A stretch of 23,235 nt of DNA from JBCBAP01 sp038532435 (GTDB lineage: Bacteria > Pseudomonadota > Alphaproteobacteria > Rhodobacterales > Rhodobacteraceae), in the NCBI GenBank assembly GCA_038532435.1, contig JBCBAP010000054.1:1-23235 (forward strand), in the 5' to 3' direction. A program made the position numbers and the translations under genes. This document shows positions 1 through 7,307 of this stretch, piece by piece; position 1 is the first letter of the stretch; each line of letters starts with the position of its first letter. Under the pieces are notes generated by a model. That model was given only the letters and a program-made list of their open reading frames with translations. It was not told the DNA's origin and did not search any database.

Positions 1-1809
1 ATGATCCGCCGGGTGATGATGCGCAATGTCGATCATTATCGGGAGATCGCGCGCAGCACTTCGGGCATCGACGAGTCCGTGATCCTGTCGGGCAAGCAGA
101 CGCCGATCAAGGCCAACGTCATGCAGATCGGCGCGTGCCTCGACCATCAGTTTGCCAATGACGGGGACGATTTCGGGGCCTTTACCGGCACGCTGCTCGA
201 TGTCTGGGACAACGGGCGGTTCAAGGGGGACTACAAGGAATTCCACCGCCAGATCGCAGCCCGGATCGGCATCCCCGACCAGACCCCGAAGTTTCTAGAA
301 CTGCCGCCGCGCGATGCGATGTTCGCCGCGCAGCGACCCTTTGCCGTTGCAGGAGGTGCCACACCGATGACGACGATCAGACCCGCTCCCCGCCCGAAAG
401 GCCCCACCGCTGACCCGGCGCCCGTACCCCCCGCCCCGGTGATCCGGCCGGGCAGTGCGATCGACTATCTCAACGCTGTGGAGGGTGGGGAAAGCGACGC
501 GCTCGACGCGGCGAGCCTCGCCGCCCTTTTCGATCGCAACGAGACCGAACGCCGGAGCCGTGGTGCGTCGGACTGGCCGAACTTCCCTGCCTTTGCCGCA
601 TTCATCGAAGGGCTGGAACTTGACCATTTCTCCCCGGAGGAATTCCTCGTGCTGGGTGCGTCCCACGAGAACCCCGCCCATCCGGGCTTTGGCAAGAACA
701 CGTTCCCGCCGGAGTCCGTCTGGCCCAACATTGCCAACACCGCCCGGGTCCTCGACGCGCTGCGCAAGAAGCTGGACAAGCCGGTCGCGATCACCAACGC
801 GTATCGCTCCCCCGCTTACAACGAGGCCGTCGGCGGGGCAGAGCATTCGCAGCACAAACGCTTTAATGCATGCGACGTCCAGGTGCGTGACGTGAGCCCG
901 GAGGAGGTTGCGGACACGCTGACCGGCCTGCGTGCCGACGGGATCTTCAGCGGGGGGATCGGGCGGTACAAGACCTTCACCCACATCGACACCCGCGGGG
1001 TGAACCGGAACTGGGGATCGAACCGCGGCGGGCCGGTTGCGGCTCCGATGCTCAACCGGTCCGCAGCGAAGGAACTGATCACGGATCTCGCCAACGCGGA
1101 CTTCAACATTCCCAAGGGCGGCCCCCGGCGGCCCCGGTCCGGGCAGTCGGACGATTCGCCCGCGGCGATCAACGGGCGCACGCTGATGTCGTTCGTGGAT
1201 CCGCTGCCTGCGGAACAGCGCCGGGACGTGCTCTATTCCACACAGTTTGCCCAGCGGGCCGCAGACGCACGTGTCGATCCCACCCGGGATCGAGAGGCGT
1301 GGTGGGCAATCTACACCCGCGCGCTCGCCGCGGTCGGCTGGGTCACACAGGGCGCGCCCTTCCGACGGATCACCACGGACAAGTCGAATTTCGAGTTTGA
1401 CGCGGTCGTCCTCGACATCCTCGCGGCGGTGGCGAGCGGCGGGCAACTCGCCGCGATCACCGCAACGCTCGATGCGCTCAAGGGGCTTGCGGATGACAAT
1501 GCGCGGATCAAGCTCTTCGACTTCCACACGCAGACGACCGTGGGCGGCAGCTTCCACCTTGCGGCCGCGGAAAGCGGTCCGACGGGGGCGGTCTCCATGG
1601 CGCTCGGCGCGCTTCAGTACCGCAATGTGGACAAGCAGCAGAACATCCTCTTCTTCAAGTGGGGGTCCCAGTCGACGGAGGTCTGGGTGGCCGCGCAGTC
1701 GCTCACCTTCAACGTCGATTTCTACGAGGATGTGGCGCGGGCCCACGTCGAAGCGAAGCTTGCGGATGCAGCGAAGCTGATCCTCGCCTTCGATCTGGCC
1801 CCGGCCTGA
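1..1809 (+). CDS. Caspase-like / M15 peptidase fusion protein, 5'-truncated by window edge
   Basis: The reading frame is open from the first base, so the true start is probably upstream. Residues 1-100 resemble the C-terminal half of a bacterial caspase-like (peptidase C14) domain: an ILSGKQ strand, a GACLDHQ segment (usually GCQDNQ in the family), AFTGTLL, and FKGDYKEFH. The catalytic His/Cys of a caspase would lie before base 1. A Pro-rich linker follows at about 118-150. Residues about 205-335 match the M15_3 type of zinc D-Ala-D-Ala carboxypeptidase-like domain, with AYRSPAYN, the ligands H285 and D292 in SQHKRFNACD, and H328 in THID. Residues about 395-602 form a further domain with conserved-looking tryptophans (WW, VGW, FKWGS) that I cannot name. 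The M15 fold suggests peptidoglycan cleavage, but no secretion signal is visible in this part. The domain calls are from motif memory. The C14 call is less certain than the M15 call. Confidence 0.75.
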   Translation: MIRRVMMRNVDHYREIARSTSGIDESVILSGKQTPIKANVMQIGACLDHQFANDGDDFGAFTGTLLDVWDNGRFKGDYKEFHRQIAARIGIPDQTPKFLELPPRDAMFAAQRPFAVAGGATPMTTIRPAPRPKGPTADPAPVPPAPVIRPGSAIDYLNAVEGGESDALDAASLAALFDRNETERRSRGASDWPNFPAFAAFIEGLELDHFSPEEFLVLGASHENPAHPGFGKNTFPPESVWPNIANTARVLDALRKKLDKPVAITNAYRSPAYNEAVGGAEHSQHKRFNACDVQVRDVSPEEVADTLTGLRADGIFSGGIGRYKTFTHIDTRGVNRNWGSNRGGPVAAPMLNRSAAKELITDLANADFNIPKGGPRRPRSGQSDDSPAAINGRTLMSFVDPLPAEQRRDVLYSTQFAQRAADARVDPTRDREAWWAIYTRALAAVGWVTQGAPFRRITTDKSNFEFDAVVLDILAAVASGGQLAAITATLDALKGLADDNARIKLFDFHTQTTVGGSFHLAAAESGPTGAVSMALGALQYRNVDKQQNILFFKWGSQSTEVWVAAQSLTFNVDFYEDVARAHVEAKLADAAKLILAFDLAPA

Positions 1810-1819
1810 CCGGCACAGC

Positions 1820-1847
1820 CTCCACCCGCAGTAGAGCGCGGGTGGAG
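1820..1847. repeat. 10-bp inverted repeat after the caspase/M15 gene
   Basis: CTCCACCCGC (1820-1829) and GCGGGTGGAG (1838-1847) are perfect arms around an 8-base loop, ten bases after the stop codon. There is no T tract. It could be a Rho-independent-like stop without a U tail, or an mRNA 3'-end stabiliser for the upstream gene. Confidence 0.5.
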
Positions 1848-1868
1848 CGCCCGAGGGCGACGGTTCCG

Positions 1869-1904
1869 GTTCCATGACCTGCCATGGAACGGCGTTGCGA
1901 CGCC
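1869..1904. repeat. Two adjacent inverted repeats upstream of metY
   Basis: GTTCCATG (1869-1876) pairs with CATGGAAC (1883-1890) over a 6-base loop. It is followed at once by GGCGT (1891-1895) and ACGCC (1900-1904) over a 4-base loop. A small CGCCC-GA-GGGCG repeat lies at 1848-1859. Together with the 1820-1847 repeat they make a row of hairpins. Function is unknown. Confidence 0.45.
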
Positions 1905-1915
1905 TCGCGAGTTTT

Positions 1916-1934
1916 CCGAAAATCGGTCTTTTTT
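1916..1934 (+). terminator. Weak hairpin with T tract, possible terminator
   Basis: CCGA-AAA-TCGG (1916-1926) is followed directly by TCTTTTTT (1927-1934). The stem is only 4 bp, so the thermodynamic case is poor. The T run after a row of hairpins suggests transcription from the upstream gene ends here. Confidence 0.35.
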
Positions 1935-1969
1935 GGTGTTTTTGCCGTGCAAATCGTCAAAAACGCACC
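1935..1969 (+). promoter_or_regulatory. Long AT-rich hairpin in the metY leader region
   Basis: GGTGTTTTTG (1935-1944) can pair with CAAAAACGCACC (1958-1969), giving ten pairs with a two-base bulge (1964-1965) and a 13-base loop. It lies 65 bases before metY. It could be part of a leader RNA or a protein site. The conserved strings of the SAM-II riboswitch expected for alphaproteobacterial met genes were not seen, so no riboswitch class is assigned. Confidence 0.3.
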
Positions 1970-2033
1970 TATGGAGGACGTCCCGAAGGGGGTCGCGTTC
2001 CCCTGACACACAAAGACTTCCGAGGAGACACCC

Positions 2034-3341
2034 ATGTCCGAGGCACCGACCTACGGGTTCGACACCCTCCAGATCCACGCAGGCGCACGGCCCGATCCGG
2101 CAACGGGCGCGCGTCAGACCCCGATCTACCAGTCCACGGCCTACGTCTTCCGCGATGCGGACCACGCGGCCGCGCTCTTCAACCTGCAGGAGGTGGGTTT
2201 CATCTATTCCCGCCTGACCAACCCGACCGTCGCGGTGCTGCAGGAGCGGATGGCGACGCTTGAGGGCGGGGCAGGGGCCGTCTGCTGCTCGTCCGGTCAC
2301 TCCGCGCAGATCATGGCGCTCTTCCCGCTCATGAGCCCGGGCGACAACATCGTCGTGTCCAACCGCCTCTACGGTGGCTCTGTCACCCAGTTCAGCCAGA
2401 CCATCAAGCGGTTCGGCTGGGAGGCGAAGTTCGTCGACATTGACGACCGCGGCGCGGTGTCCCGTGCCTGCACCAAGAAGACCAAGGCGATCTTCTGCGA
2501 GTCCATCGCGAACCCGGGCGGTCACATCGCCGACCTGGACGCAGTGGCGAAAATCGCGGACCGCAAGGGCGTGCCGCTGATCGTCGACAACACGACGGCG
2601 ACCCCCTACCTCTGCAACCCGATCAAGCATGGCGCGACGCTCGTGGTGCATTCCACGACCAAGTACCTGACCGGCAACGGCACCGCTGTCGGCGGCGTGA
2701 TCATCGACTCGGGCAAGTTCGACTGGTCCGCGAGCGACAAGTACCCCTCGCTTAGCCAGCCTGAGCCCGCCTATCACGGCCTGAAGTTCCACGAGACCTT
2801 CGGCCCGTTGGCCTTCACGTTCCACGGCATCGCTGTCGGTCTGCGGGACCTCGGCATGGCGATGGCGCCGCAGAACGCGTTCTACACGCTTCTTGGGATA
2901 GAGACGCTGTCGCTGCGCATGGACCGTCACGTGTCCAACGCGAAAAAGATCGCGGAGTGGCTCGAAAACGATGATCGCATCGAGCATGTCACCTACGCGG
3001 GCCTGAAATCATCGGACTATTTCAAGCGGGTGCGCAAGGTGTGTCCAAAGGGTGCGTCCAGCCTCTTCACCTTCGCGGTGAAGGGTGGCTACGAGGCGTG
3101 CAAGCAGCTCGTGGACGGGGTCGAGATCTTTTCCCACGTCGCCAACCTCGGCGATGCGCGGTCTTTGATCATCCATTCCGCCTCCACCACCCACCGCCAG
3201 CTTACCGAGGAGCAGCAGGTGGCCGCGGGGGCCGCACCCAACGTGGTGCGGGTCTCCATCGGGCTCGAGGATGCGGATGATCTGATCGCGGATCTGGATC
3301 AGGCGCTGGCCAAGGCGACCGAGGTGAAGGCCGCGGCCTAG
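2034..3341 (+). CDS. metY: O-acetylhomoserine sulfhydrylase (O-acetylhomoserine aminocarboxypropyltransferase)
   Basis: A PLP enzyme of the Cys/Met metabolism family that replaces the acetyl group of O-acetyl-L-homoserine with sulfide (giving homocysteine) or methanethiol (giving methionine), in the cytosol. At 435 residues it has the usual length. The N-terminus YGFDTLQIHAG, the YSRLTNPT segment, the SSGHSAQ region and the PLP-lysine motif STTKY (Lys210) followed by LTGNG are all typical. The C-terminal VRVSIGLED is the family signature near the active-site arginine. The start is supported by GAGGAGA about 5-12 bases upstream. The gene stands alone on its strand. Its stop codon shares the tetranucleotide CTAG (3338-3341) with the stop of the convergent kinase gene. 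The family also holds O-succinylhomoserine enzymes (MetZ), but the length and motifs favour MetY. Confidence 0.93.
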   Translation: MSEAPTYGFDTLQIHAGARPDPATGARQTPIYQSTAYVFRDADHAAALFNLQEVGFIYSRLTNPTVAVLQERMATLEGGAGAVCCSSGHSAQIMALFPLMSPGDNIVVSNRLYGGSVTQFSQTIKRFGWEAKFVDIDDRGAVSRACTKKTKAIFCESIANPGGHIADLDAVAKIADRKGVPLIVDNTTATPYLCNPIKHGATLVVHSTTKYLTGNGTAVGGVIIDSGKFDWSASDKYPSLSQPEPAYHGLKFHETFGPLAFTFHGIAVGLRDLGMAMAPQNAFYTLLGIETLSLRMDRHVSNAKKIAEWLENDDRIEHVTYAGLKSSDYFKRVRKVCPKGASSLFTFAVKGGYEACKQLVDGVEIFSHVANLGDARSLIIHSASTTHRQLTEEQQVAAGAAPNVVRVSIGLEDADDLIADLDQALAKATEVKAAA

Positions 3342-3350
3342 AGACGGCCG
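3334..3350. repeat. Small inverted repeat covering two convergent stop codons
   Basis: CGGCC (3334-3338) and GGCCG (3346-3350) flank the shared CTAG in which metY and the kinase gene both end. No T tract follows on either strand, so any terminator role is weak. No other terminator is visible between these genes. Confidence 0.3.
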
Positions 3351-4117
3351 AGCGCCTCGATCATCGCGAACATGTGGCGCGGGTCTCCGCCTGCGCGCAT
3401 GGTCCAGGAGGCGGACAGCCCCGCGTGGGCCAGAGCATGGGCAAGGAGCCGGTCCGCCGGCTCCTTCATCGTTTCGGAGAAGGCCTGTGAAAGCGACCGC
3501 AGCCTGTCCGGCTGCGCGGCAGTCGGTGTGTCATCGACGGGATTGCAGAGCGCGTTAGCGGCGTCATAGGCCCTCGGCCCCATGACACCTTTCGGGTCGA
3601 TCACGGTCCAGCCATGCCGGTCCCTCAGAAGGTTCCCATGGTGATAGTCGCCGTGCAGCAGGTGCATCTCCGCAGGTTCGGCGAGCAGTCGTCTCGCTGT
3701 TTCCGCCGCGCGCATCAGGCGGGGATCCTGAGCCTCGACGGTCCAGAGAGAGGCGAAACGGGTTCGCAGATCCTGCAGCCCGGCAACGGCTCCGCCGCGG
3801 CCATGGAGTTCCGCGAGCGTGGCGGCAAGGACCCGGTGCGCCTCCGGATCACGTTCCTCCAGCGGTGTGCCGGGATCGGCCCGCTCCACAACATGCACCG
3901 GTCCGGCCCGCAGCAGGATCCGCGCTGCGGGCGGGCCACCCCACGCCATCAGCACCTCGGCCGAGCGCTGTTCGTCGCTGTGGGACTTGGGGCACTTGAG
4001 CATGCAGGCCCTGCCGCGATGGCGCACGGGGCGGAGCCAAGCGCTCGTCGTTTCGAACTCCGCACCGTCGGGGGTCAGCGCCCAGCGGGCGCACCACCTG
4101 CTAGTCGACGAGTTCAA
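3338..4117 (-). CDS. APH(6)/hydroxyurea-kinase family phosphotransferase
   Basis: A small-molecule kinase of the aminoglycoside phosphotransferase fold, in the APH(6)/hydroxyurea resistance kinase family (StrB-like). Visible motifs are ACMLK (Lys41, nucleotide binding), LMAW at 56-59, the Brenner-type catalytic loop HGDYHHGN (His155-Asp157, Asn162), and the family-typical IDPKGVMG (Asp174 for metal) followed by PRAYDAAN and CNP. At 259 residues it is slightly shorter than StrB (about 278). The start chosen is TTG at 4117, because the APH(6)-like N-terminus (WALTPDG...) begins within 12 residues of it. It overlaps the end of the upstream SIMPL gene by 17 bases, suggesting translational coupling. 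Members of this family in environmental bacteria are often chromosomal and of unknown substrate, so real streptomycin resistance is not established. Confidence 0.82.
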   Translation of the reverse strand: MNSSTSRWCARWALTPDGAEFETTSAWLRPVRHRGRACMLKCPKSHSDEQRSAEVLMAWGGPPAARILLRAGPVHVVERADPGTPLEERDPEAHRVLAATLAELHGRGGAVAGLQDLRTRFASLWTVEAQDPRLMRAAETARRLLAEPAEMHLLHGDYHHGNLLRDRHGWTVIDPKGVMGPRAYDAANALCNPVDDTPTAAQPDRLRSLSQAFSETMKEPADRLLAHALAHAGLSASWTMRAGGDPRHMFAMIEALGRL

Positions 4118-4808
4118 ACGTCACGTTCACGGTGACGGAGAGGCCGACTTCCCCTCCTGCAACCGGCATCGCCACACTGTCTGCTGCCTCCATCCGCGCC
4201 ATCGCAATCGGCTGCGGTGCAAGACGCCCGCCGGACTCAGAAAAGGAGAGCACCGGGCCAAGGGTCTCGCCCAGGGCGTCGGCATATAGCTGCGCCTTCG
4301 CCTTTGCGTTCTGCGCAGCCTCCAGACGTGCTTCCTCCATCAGCGCCTCGCGGTCGTCGATTCCGAAACTGATCGCGTTGATCTGATTCGCACCCGCCGC
4401 ACTCAGATCGTCGATGACGCGGCCGATGCCGTCCAGATCCCGCAGACGCAGCGTGAGCGTGTTGCTGGCCGTATAGCCCACGATCCTTGGGTCTTCGCGG
4501 TTGTCGCGGTTGTAGTCCCACACCGGCCCGAGGGAGAGGCCCTGGGTCTGCATATCCCGCTGTTCAACGCCCGCCGCGGCGAGCACTTCGAACATCGCCT
4601 GCATCTGCTGAGCGACGGCCTGCATCGCCTCCCGCGCCGTCCGTTCGGTCTCCGTGATGCCGATACTCAGGGTTGCCATGTCCGGCGGCGCGGTGACCTC
4701 TCCGCGGGCGGATATCGACAGGGTCCGGGGAGTGCTCTCATCCGCCCAGGCGGGTCCGATACCCGCCAGCGTCAGCGCAACAGCGCCTGCCAAACCATGC
4801 CTGATCAT
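4101..4808 (-). CDS. SIMPL domain (DUF541) periplasmic protein
   Basis: A SIMPL/DUF541 protein of about 235 residues, related to E. coli YggE. These are secreted periplasmic or outer-membrane proteins of poorly defined role, linked to oxidative stress in some bacteria. The start at 4808 gives a clean signal peptide (MIRHGLAG...GPAWA, cleavage after about residue 22) and has GGAG nine bases upstream. A longer frame to 4925 would bury that signal peptide and is rejected. Diagnostic segments are SISARGEVTAPPDMATLSIG near the start of the mature protein, the long helix after ERTAREAMQ, VGYTASNTLTLRL, INAISFGIDD, and the final VTVNVTFELVD strand. It is the first gene of a two-gene operon with the APH(6)-type kinase, which overlaps its 3' end. 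Confidence 0.88.
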   Translation of the reverse strand: MIRHGLAGAVALTLAGIGPAWADESTPRTLSISARGEVTAPPDMATLSIGITETERTAREAMQAVAQQMQAMFEVLAAAGVEQRDMQTQGLSLGPVWDYNRDNREDPRIVGYTASNTLTLRLRDLDGIGRVIDDLSAAGANQINAISFGIDDREALMEEARLEAAQNAKAKAQLYADALGETLGPVLSFSESGGRLAPQPIAMARMEAADSVAMPVAGGEVGLSVTVNVTFELVD

Positions 4809-4865
4809 CGTTTCGAACTCCGGTATCGCAGCGCCGCGCGGTGCGGACGCCTGGGTCAAAAGGGC

Positions 4866-4885
4866 TGGCATCTCGGGAAATGCCA
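4866..4885. repeat. Inverted repeat in the divergent 4809-4956 region
   Basis: TGGCAT (4866-4871) and ATGCCA (4880-4885) are perfect arms around eight bases. They lie between the SIMPL gene and the divergent secreted-protein gene and so could be an operator for either. A second pair, GGTTG (4902-4906) and CAACC (4923-4927), lies nearby. No convincing -35/-10 pair was found. Confidence 0.25.
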
Positions 4886-4956
4886 ACATATGTAAGGAGA
4901 TGGTTGTCGGAGTGCCTTCGCGCAACCGTCTTGATCGAGTTGGGACTTAGCGGACA

Positions 4957-5682
4957 ATGCGGACCCTGTCGCGCCTAGCGGTTTTCCTGAACACCCTGTT
5001 CGTTGCGGTGGCGGTGTCCACGTCGGGGGCGTCTGCTGCCCTTGTCGTCGAGGATGCAGAACCGCGATTGGACGTCTCTGGCATCGAGGTTGCACAGGCC
5101 ATTCTGGTGCCCGTGCCGCGTCCCGGCGGCACGTCTACACCGGCTCCGGAACCGGTCACGACACCTAACGCGGCCCCCGATCCGGCCCCGGTTGCCGAGG
5201 TCGCGACCCAAGGCACGCCCGATCCGGACGCCGTGCGCCCGCGTGCGCGTCCTGCTGCTGCCAGCCCGGCGGCGCCCGCGGCAGAGGCGGTTGTGGAAGC
5301 ACCGGAACCGGTCGTGGAAGGCGAGAGGGTCACGGTCAGTTTACCCAAGCCACGCCCGTCGAACCTTGCAACCCGCGCCGCGGCGATCCAAGAGGCAAGC
5401 GCACGGGCGCGGGAGGCGCGGGCGAACGCTGCCTCCATCGCGAACCGTCAGATCAACAGCGCCTCGACGCAAAGCGGGATCCTGGACGTGACGCAGATCA
5501 GCCTGATCGGAGTGTTCGGCACTCCACAAAGCCGGCGCGCCCTTCTGCGCCTGTCGACCGGCGACTTCGTCCGTGTTTCTCAGGGCGGAAGCGTGAACGG
5601 CTGGCAGGTCATCGCGATCAGCCCCAGTTCGATTAGGCTGAGCCGTGGTGGCGAGGTGCAGGTGCTCGATTTGCCGAGCTAG
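4957..5682 (+). CDS. Secreted/anchored protein with GspC/PilP-like C-terminal domain
   Basis: A 241-residue protein of unknown role. Residues 1-28 form a signal peptide or single N-terminal membrane anchor (FLNTLFVAVAV...GASA). Residues about 50-122 are a long Pro/Ala-rich linker. A helical, Ala/Arg-rich stretch follows at about 137-165. The C-terminal 60 residues (from about 180: ISLIGVFGTP, RRALLRLSTGDFVRV, GWQVIAISPSSIRL, GEVQVL) read as the small beta-barrel seen in type II secretion GspC and pilus assembly PilP proteins. Such proteins span the periplasm. No secretion or pilus genes flank it, so it may be one of the stand-alone relatives. The Shine-Dalgarno sequence is weak (GGGA at 4942-4945). 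Its stop codon overlaps that of the convergent mocA-like gene within one CTAG. Confidence 0.75.
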   Translation: MRTLSRLAVFLNTLFVAVAVSTSGASAALVVEDAEPRLDVSGIEVAQAILVPVPRPGGTSTPAPEPVTTPNAAPDPAPVAEVATQGTPDPDAVRPRARPAAASPAAPAAEAVVEAPEPVVEGERVTVSLPKPRPSNLATRAAAIQEASARAREARANAASIANRQINSASTQSGILDVTQISLIGVFGTPQSRRALLRLSTGDFVRVSQGGSVNGWQVIAISPSSIRLSRGGEVQVLDLPS

Positions 5683-7307
5683 GCGGGTTCCCGGCGGGAT
5701 TTGCGCCACGCGGCCCAGGCCTCCGGCGTGTCGAGGTCTGTGACGGCCCCTTCGCCCTCCGTCGCCACATCCACCACGAAATCCGACGCCTCCCGCAGGA
5801 CGGTCCGCGCACCTGCGTCGCCCGTGAGCTTGCCCAAGGTCTCGAAGAAACGCCGTCCGAACAGGACCGGGTGCCCCGGTGTGCCGGTCGCCGACGTGGC
5901 GCGGCAGATCTCCCGCCCCTCCGCCGGGTCGAAGGCGGTGATGAGGCGGTCGATATGGTCTGCTGTCAGCTCCGGCATGTCGGCAAGGATGACAACCGCC
6001 GCATCGCATTCCTCGGGCAGGGTCGCAATGCCGCGCCTGAGGGAGGCTGCCATCCCCTCCGCCGCATCGGGCACCGTGATCGCCTCGATACCCGCCTCCT
6101 CCACGATCCCGTGGCGGGGGCCAGGCTCTCCGGGCAGCGAGACACGCATCCAGTCGACGCTGGAGGAGCGCACCACATCGAGGGTGCGCGCGAGGAGGGG
6201 ACGGCCGTCCACCTCCTCCAACAGCTTGTCCCGCCCGCGCATCCGCCGGGACGCGCCCGCGGCAAGCACGAGTGCCGCAACCTTCGGCCGATGGCCGGTC
6301 GGTTGCGGTGCGCTGCGCGGTTGGGGCCGGATCGGGATCTCCTTGAGCAAGCCGCCCACGCCCATTGCGGCGATGTCCGCTGACGTCACCTCCAGCCCGC
6401 AGGCGATCCGCTCCAGCACCCAGTCCGCACCGTTGAGTGCGGGGGATCTGACGCAGCCGGGCAGGCCGATCACCGGAACCTCTCCCATGGAACCGATGTA
6501 GAGCAGGTTGCCCGGATCGACGGGCATGCCGAAACGGTCGATCCGCCCGCCCGCATCGACGAGCCCCTGGGGGCCGACATCCCCTACGTCGGACGTGGCC
6601 GACCCGGTGAGGACCAGTGCCATGTCCGCCGAGACCTTCCCATAGGCCCCGGTGAGATCCTCGAACGTGTGGGGCACGACCTGTGTGGAGGCGACGGCGA
6701 TCCCGAGCGCCTCCAGCCGTGCGGCGACGGCCTTTTCGCCCTTTTCGATGAGGCTTCGCTTCATCCCGGGGATTTCGGTCAGGATCAGGTCTGCCCTGCG
6801 GCGGACGACCGGGTGCACCCGCAAGATGGGACCGTCGATCGAGGCAAGTGCTCGGTCAACGGCCTCTGCCGACACTGCGTAAGGGATGATCTTGACCGTC
6901 GCGAGCATCGCCCGTGCTGCGACCCGGGCTTTGTCCGGCAGGGTCGCGAGGGTGATCGCGTCGTCCACGGCGTTGATCCGCGCGACGGCCTCCGCATCGA
7001 CGGTCACCACCCCCGGCACCTCCGCAAAGATGTTCGCGCGGCCGGTGAAGGGTGCCGACCTGCGCAAGTTCAGCGCCTCCGGCTCCGGGGCAAGGGCCGC
7101 GACGATCCTGGCCGCCGCTGCATCCTCCGGCAGGTCGTCCGGGCCCGGCCGGGCAACGAGGACGGTCGTGAGCCCCGCCTCGGTCAGCGCCGCGACATCG
7201 GTGCTGTTCAGTACTCGCCCCTTGCGCAGCCTCGACCCTTTCAGCGCAACGGAGTGCGCAAGGATCGCGCCCTCCGCCTCGGCCACCGGGCAGGGGCCGA
7301 AGATCAT
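5679..7307 (-). CDS. mocA: MoeA-like/MocA fusion: molybdopterin-binding protein and molybdenum cofactor cytidylyltransferase
   Basis: Two domains in 542 residues. Residues 1 to about 335 are a molybdopterin-binding region of the MoeA/MoaB type (LTGSATSDVGD at about 233-243 is the typical glycine-rich binding loop; GLPGCVRSPALNG follows). Residues about 342-540 are a MobA/MocA-type nucleotidyltransferase: LAAGASRRM at 348-356 with Lys361 for the nucleotide, LADMPELT at 441-448 for metal binding, GHPVLF at 478-483 and DLDTPEAW near the end. It should make molybdopterin cytosine dinucleotide from Mo-molybdopterin and CTP. Its start overlaps the stop of the preceding xdhC gene by four bases (ATGA type), so the two are coupled. 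Similar fusions occur in other alphaproteobacteria. The gene symbol covers only the C-terminal half. Confidence 0.87.
   Translation of the reverse strand: MIFGPCPVAEAEGAILAHSVALKGSRLRKGRVLNSTDVAALTEAGLTTVLVARPGPDDLPEDAAAARIVAALAPEPEALNLRRSAPFTGRANIFAEVPGVVTVDAEAVARINAVDDAITLATLPDKARVAARAMLATVKIIPYAVSAEAVDRALASIDGPILRVHPVVRRRADLILTEIPGMKRSLIEKGEKAVAARLEALGIAVASTQVVPHTFEDLTGAYGKVSADMALVLTGSATSDVGDVGPQGLVDAGGRIDRFGMPVDPGNLLYIGSMGEVPVIGLPGCVRSPALNGADWVLERIACGLEVTSADIAAMGVGGLLKEIPIRPQPRSAPQPTGHRPKVAALVLAAGASRRMRGRDKLLEEVDGRPLLARTLDVVRSSSVDWMRVSLPGEPGPRHGIVEEAGIEAITVPDAAEGMAASLRRGIATLPEECDAAVVILADMPELTADHIDRLITAFDPAEGREICRATSATGTPGHPVLFGRRFFETLGKLTGDAGARTVLREASDFVVDVATEGEGAVTDLDTPEAWAAWRKSRREPA

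Noticed and set aside
1810..2033. SAM-II or other known riboswitch upstream of metY
   Set aside because: The conserved strings I know for SAM-II were not found, and the SAH and SAM/SAH classes also do not match by eye.
3338..4117. MtnK (methylthioribose kinase) as identity of the kinase, which would fit the mtnA theme
   Set aside because: MtnK is much longer, and the IDPKGVMG and PRAYDAAN text is that of the APH(6)/hydroxyurea kinase family.
4050..4824. Repeated string TTTCGAACTCCG at about 4050 and 4810
   Set aside because: A short identical stretch, once inside the kinase gene and once upstream of the SIMPL start. Likely chance.
4809..4925. N-terminal extension of the SIMPL protein (start at 4925)
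   Set aside because: It would place an internal signal peptide at residue 40. The 4808 start has a ribosome-binding site and a clean signal sequence.
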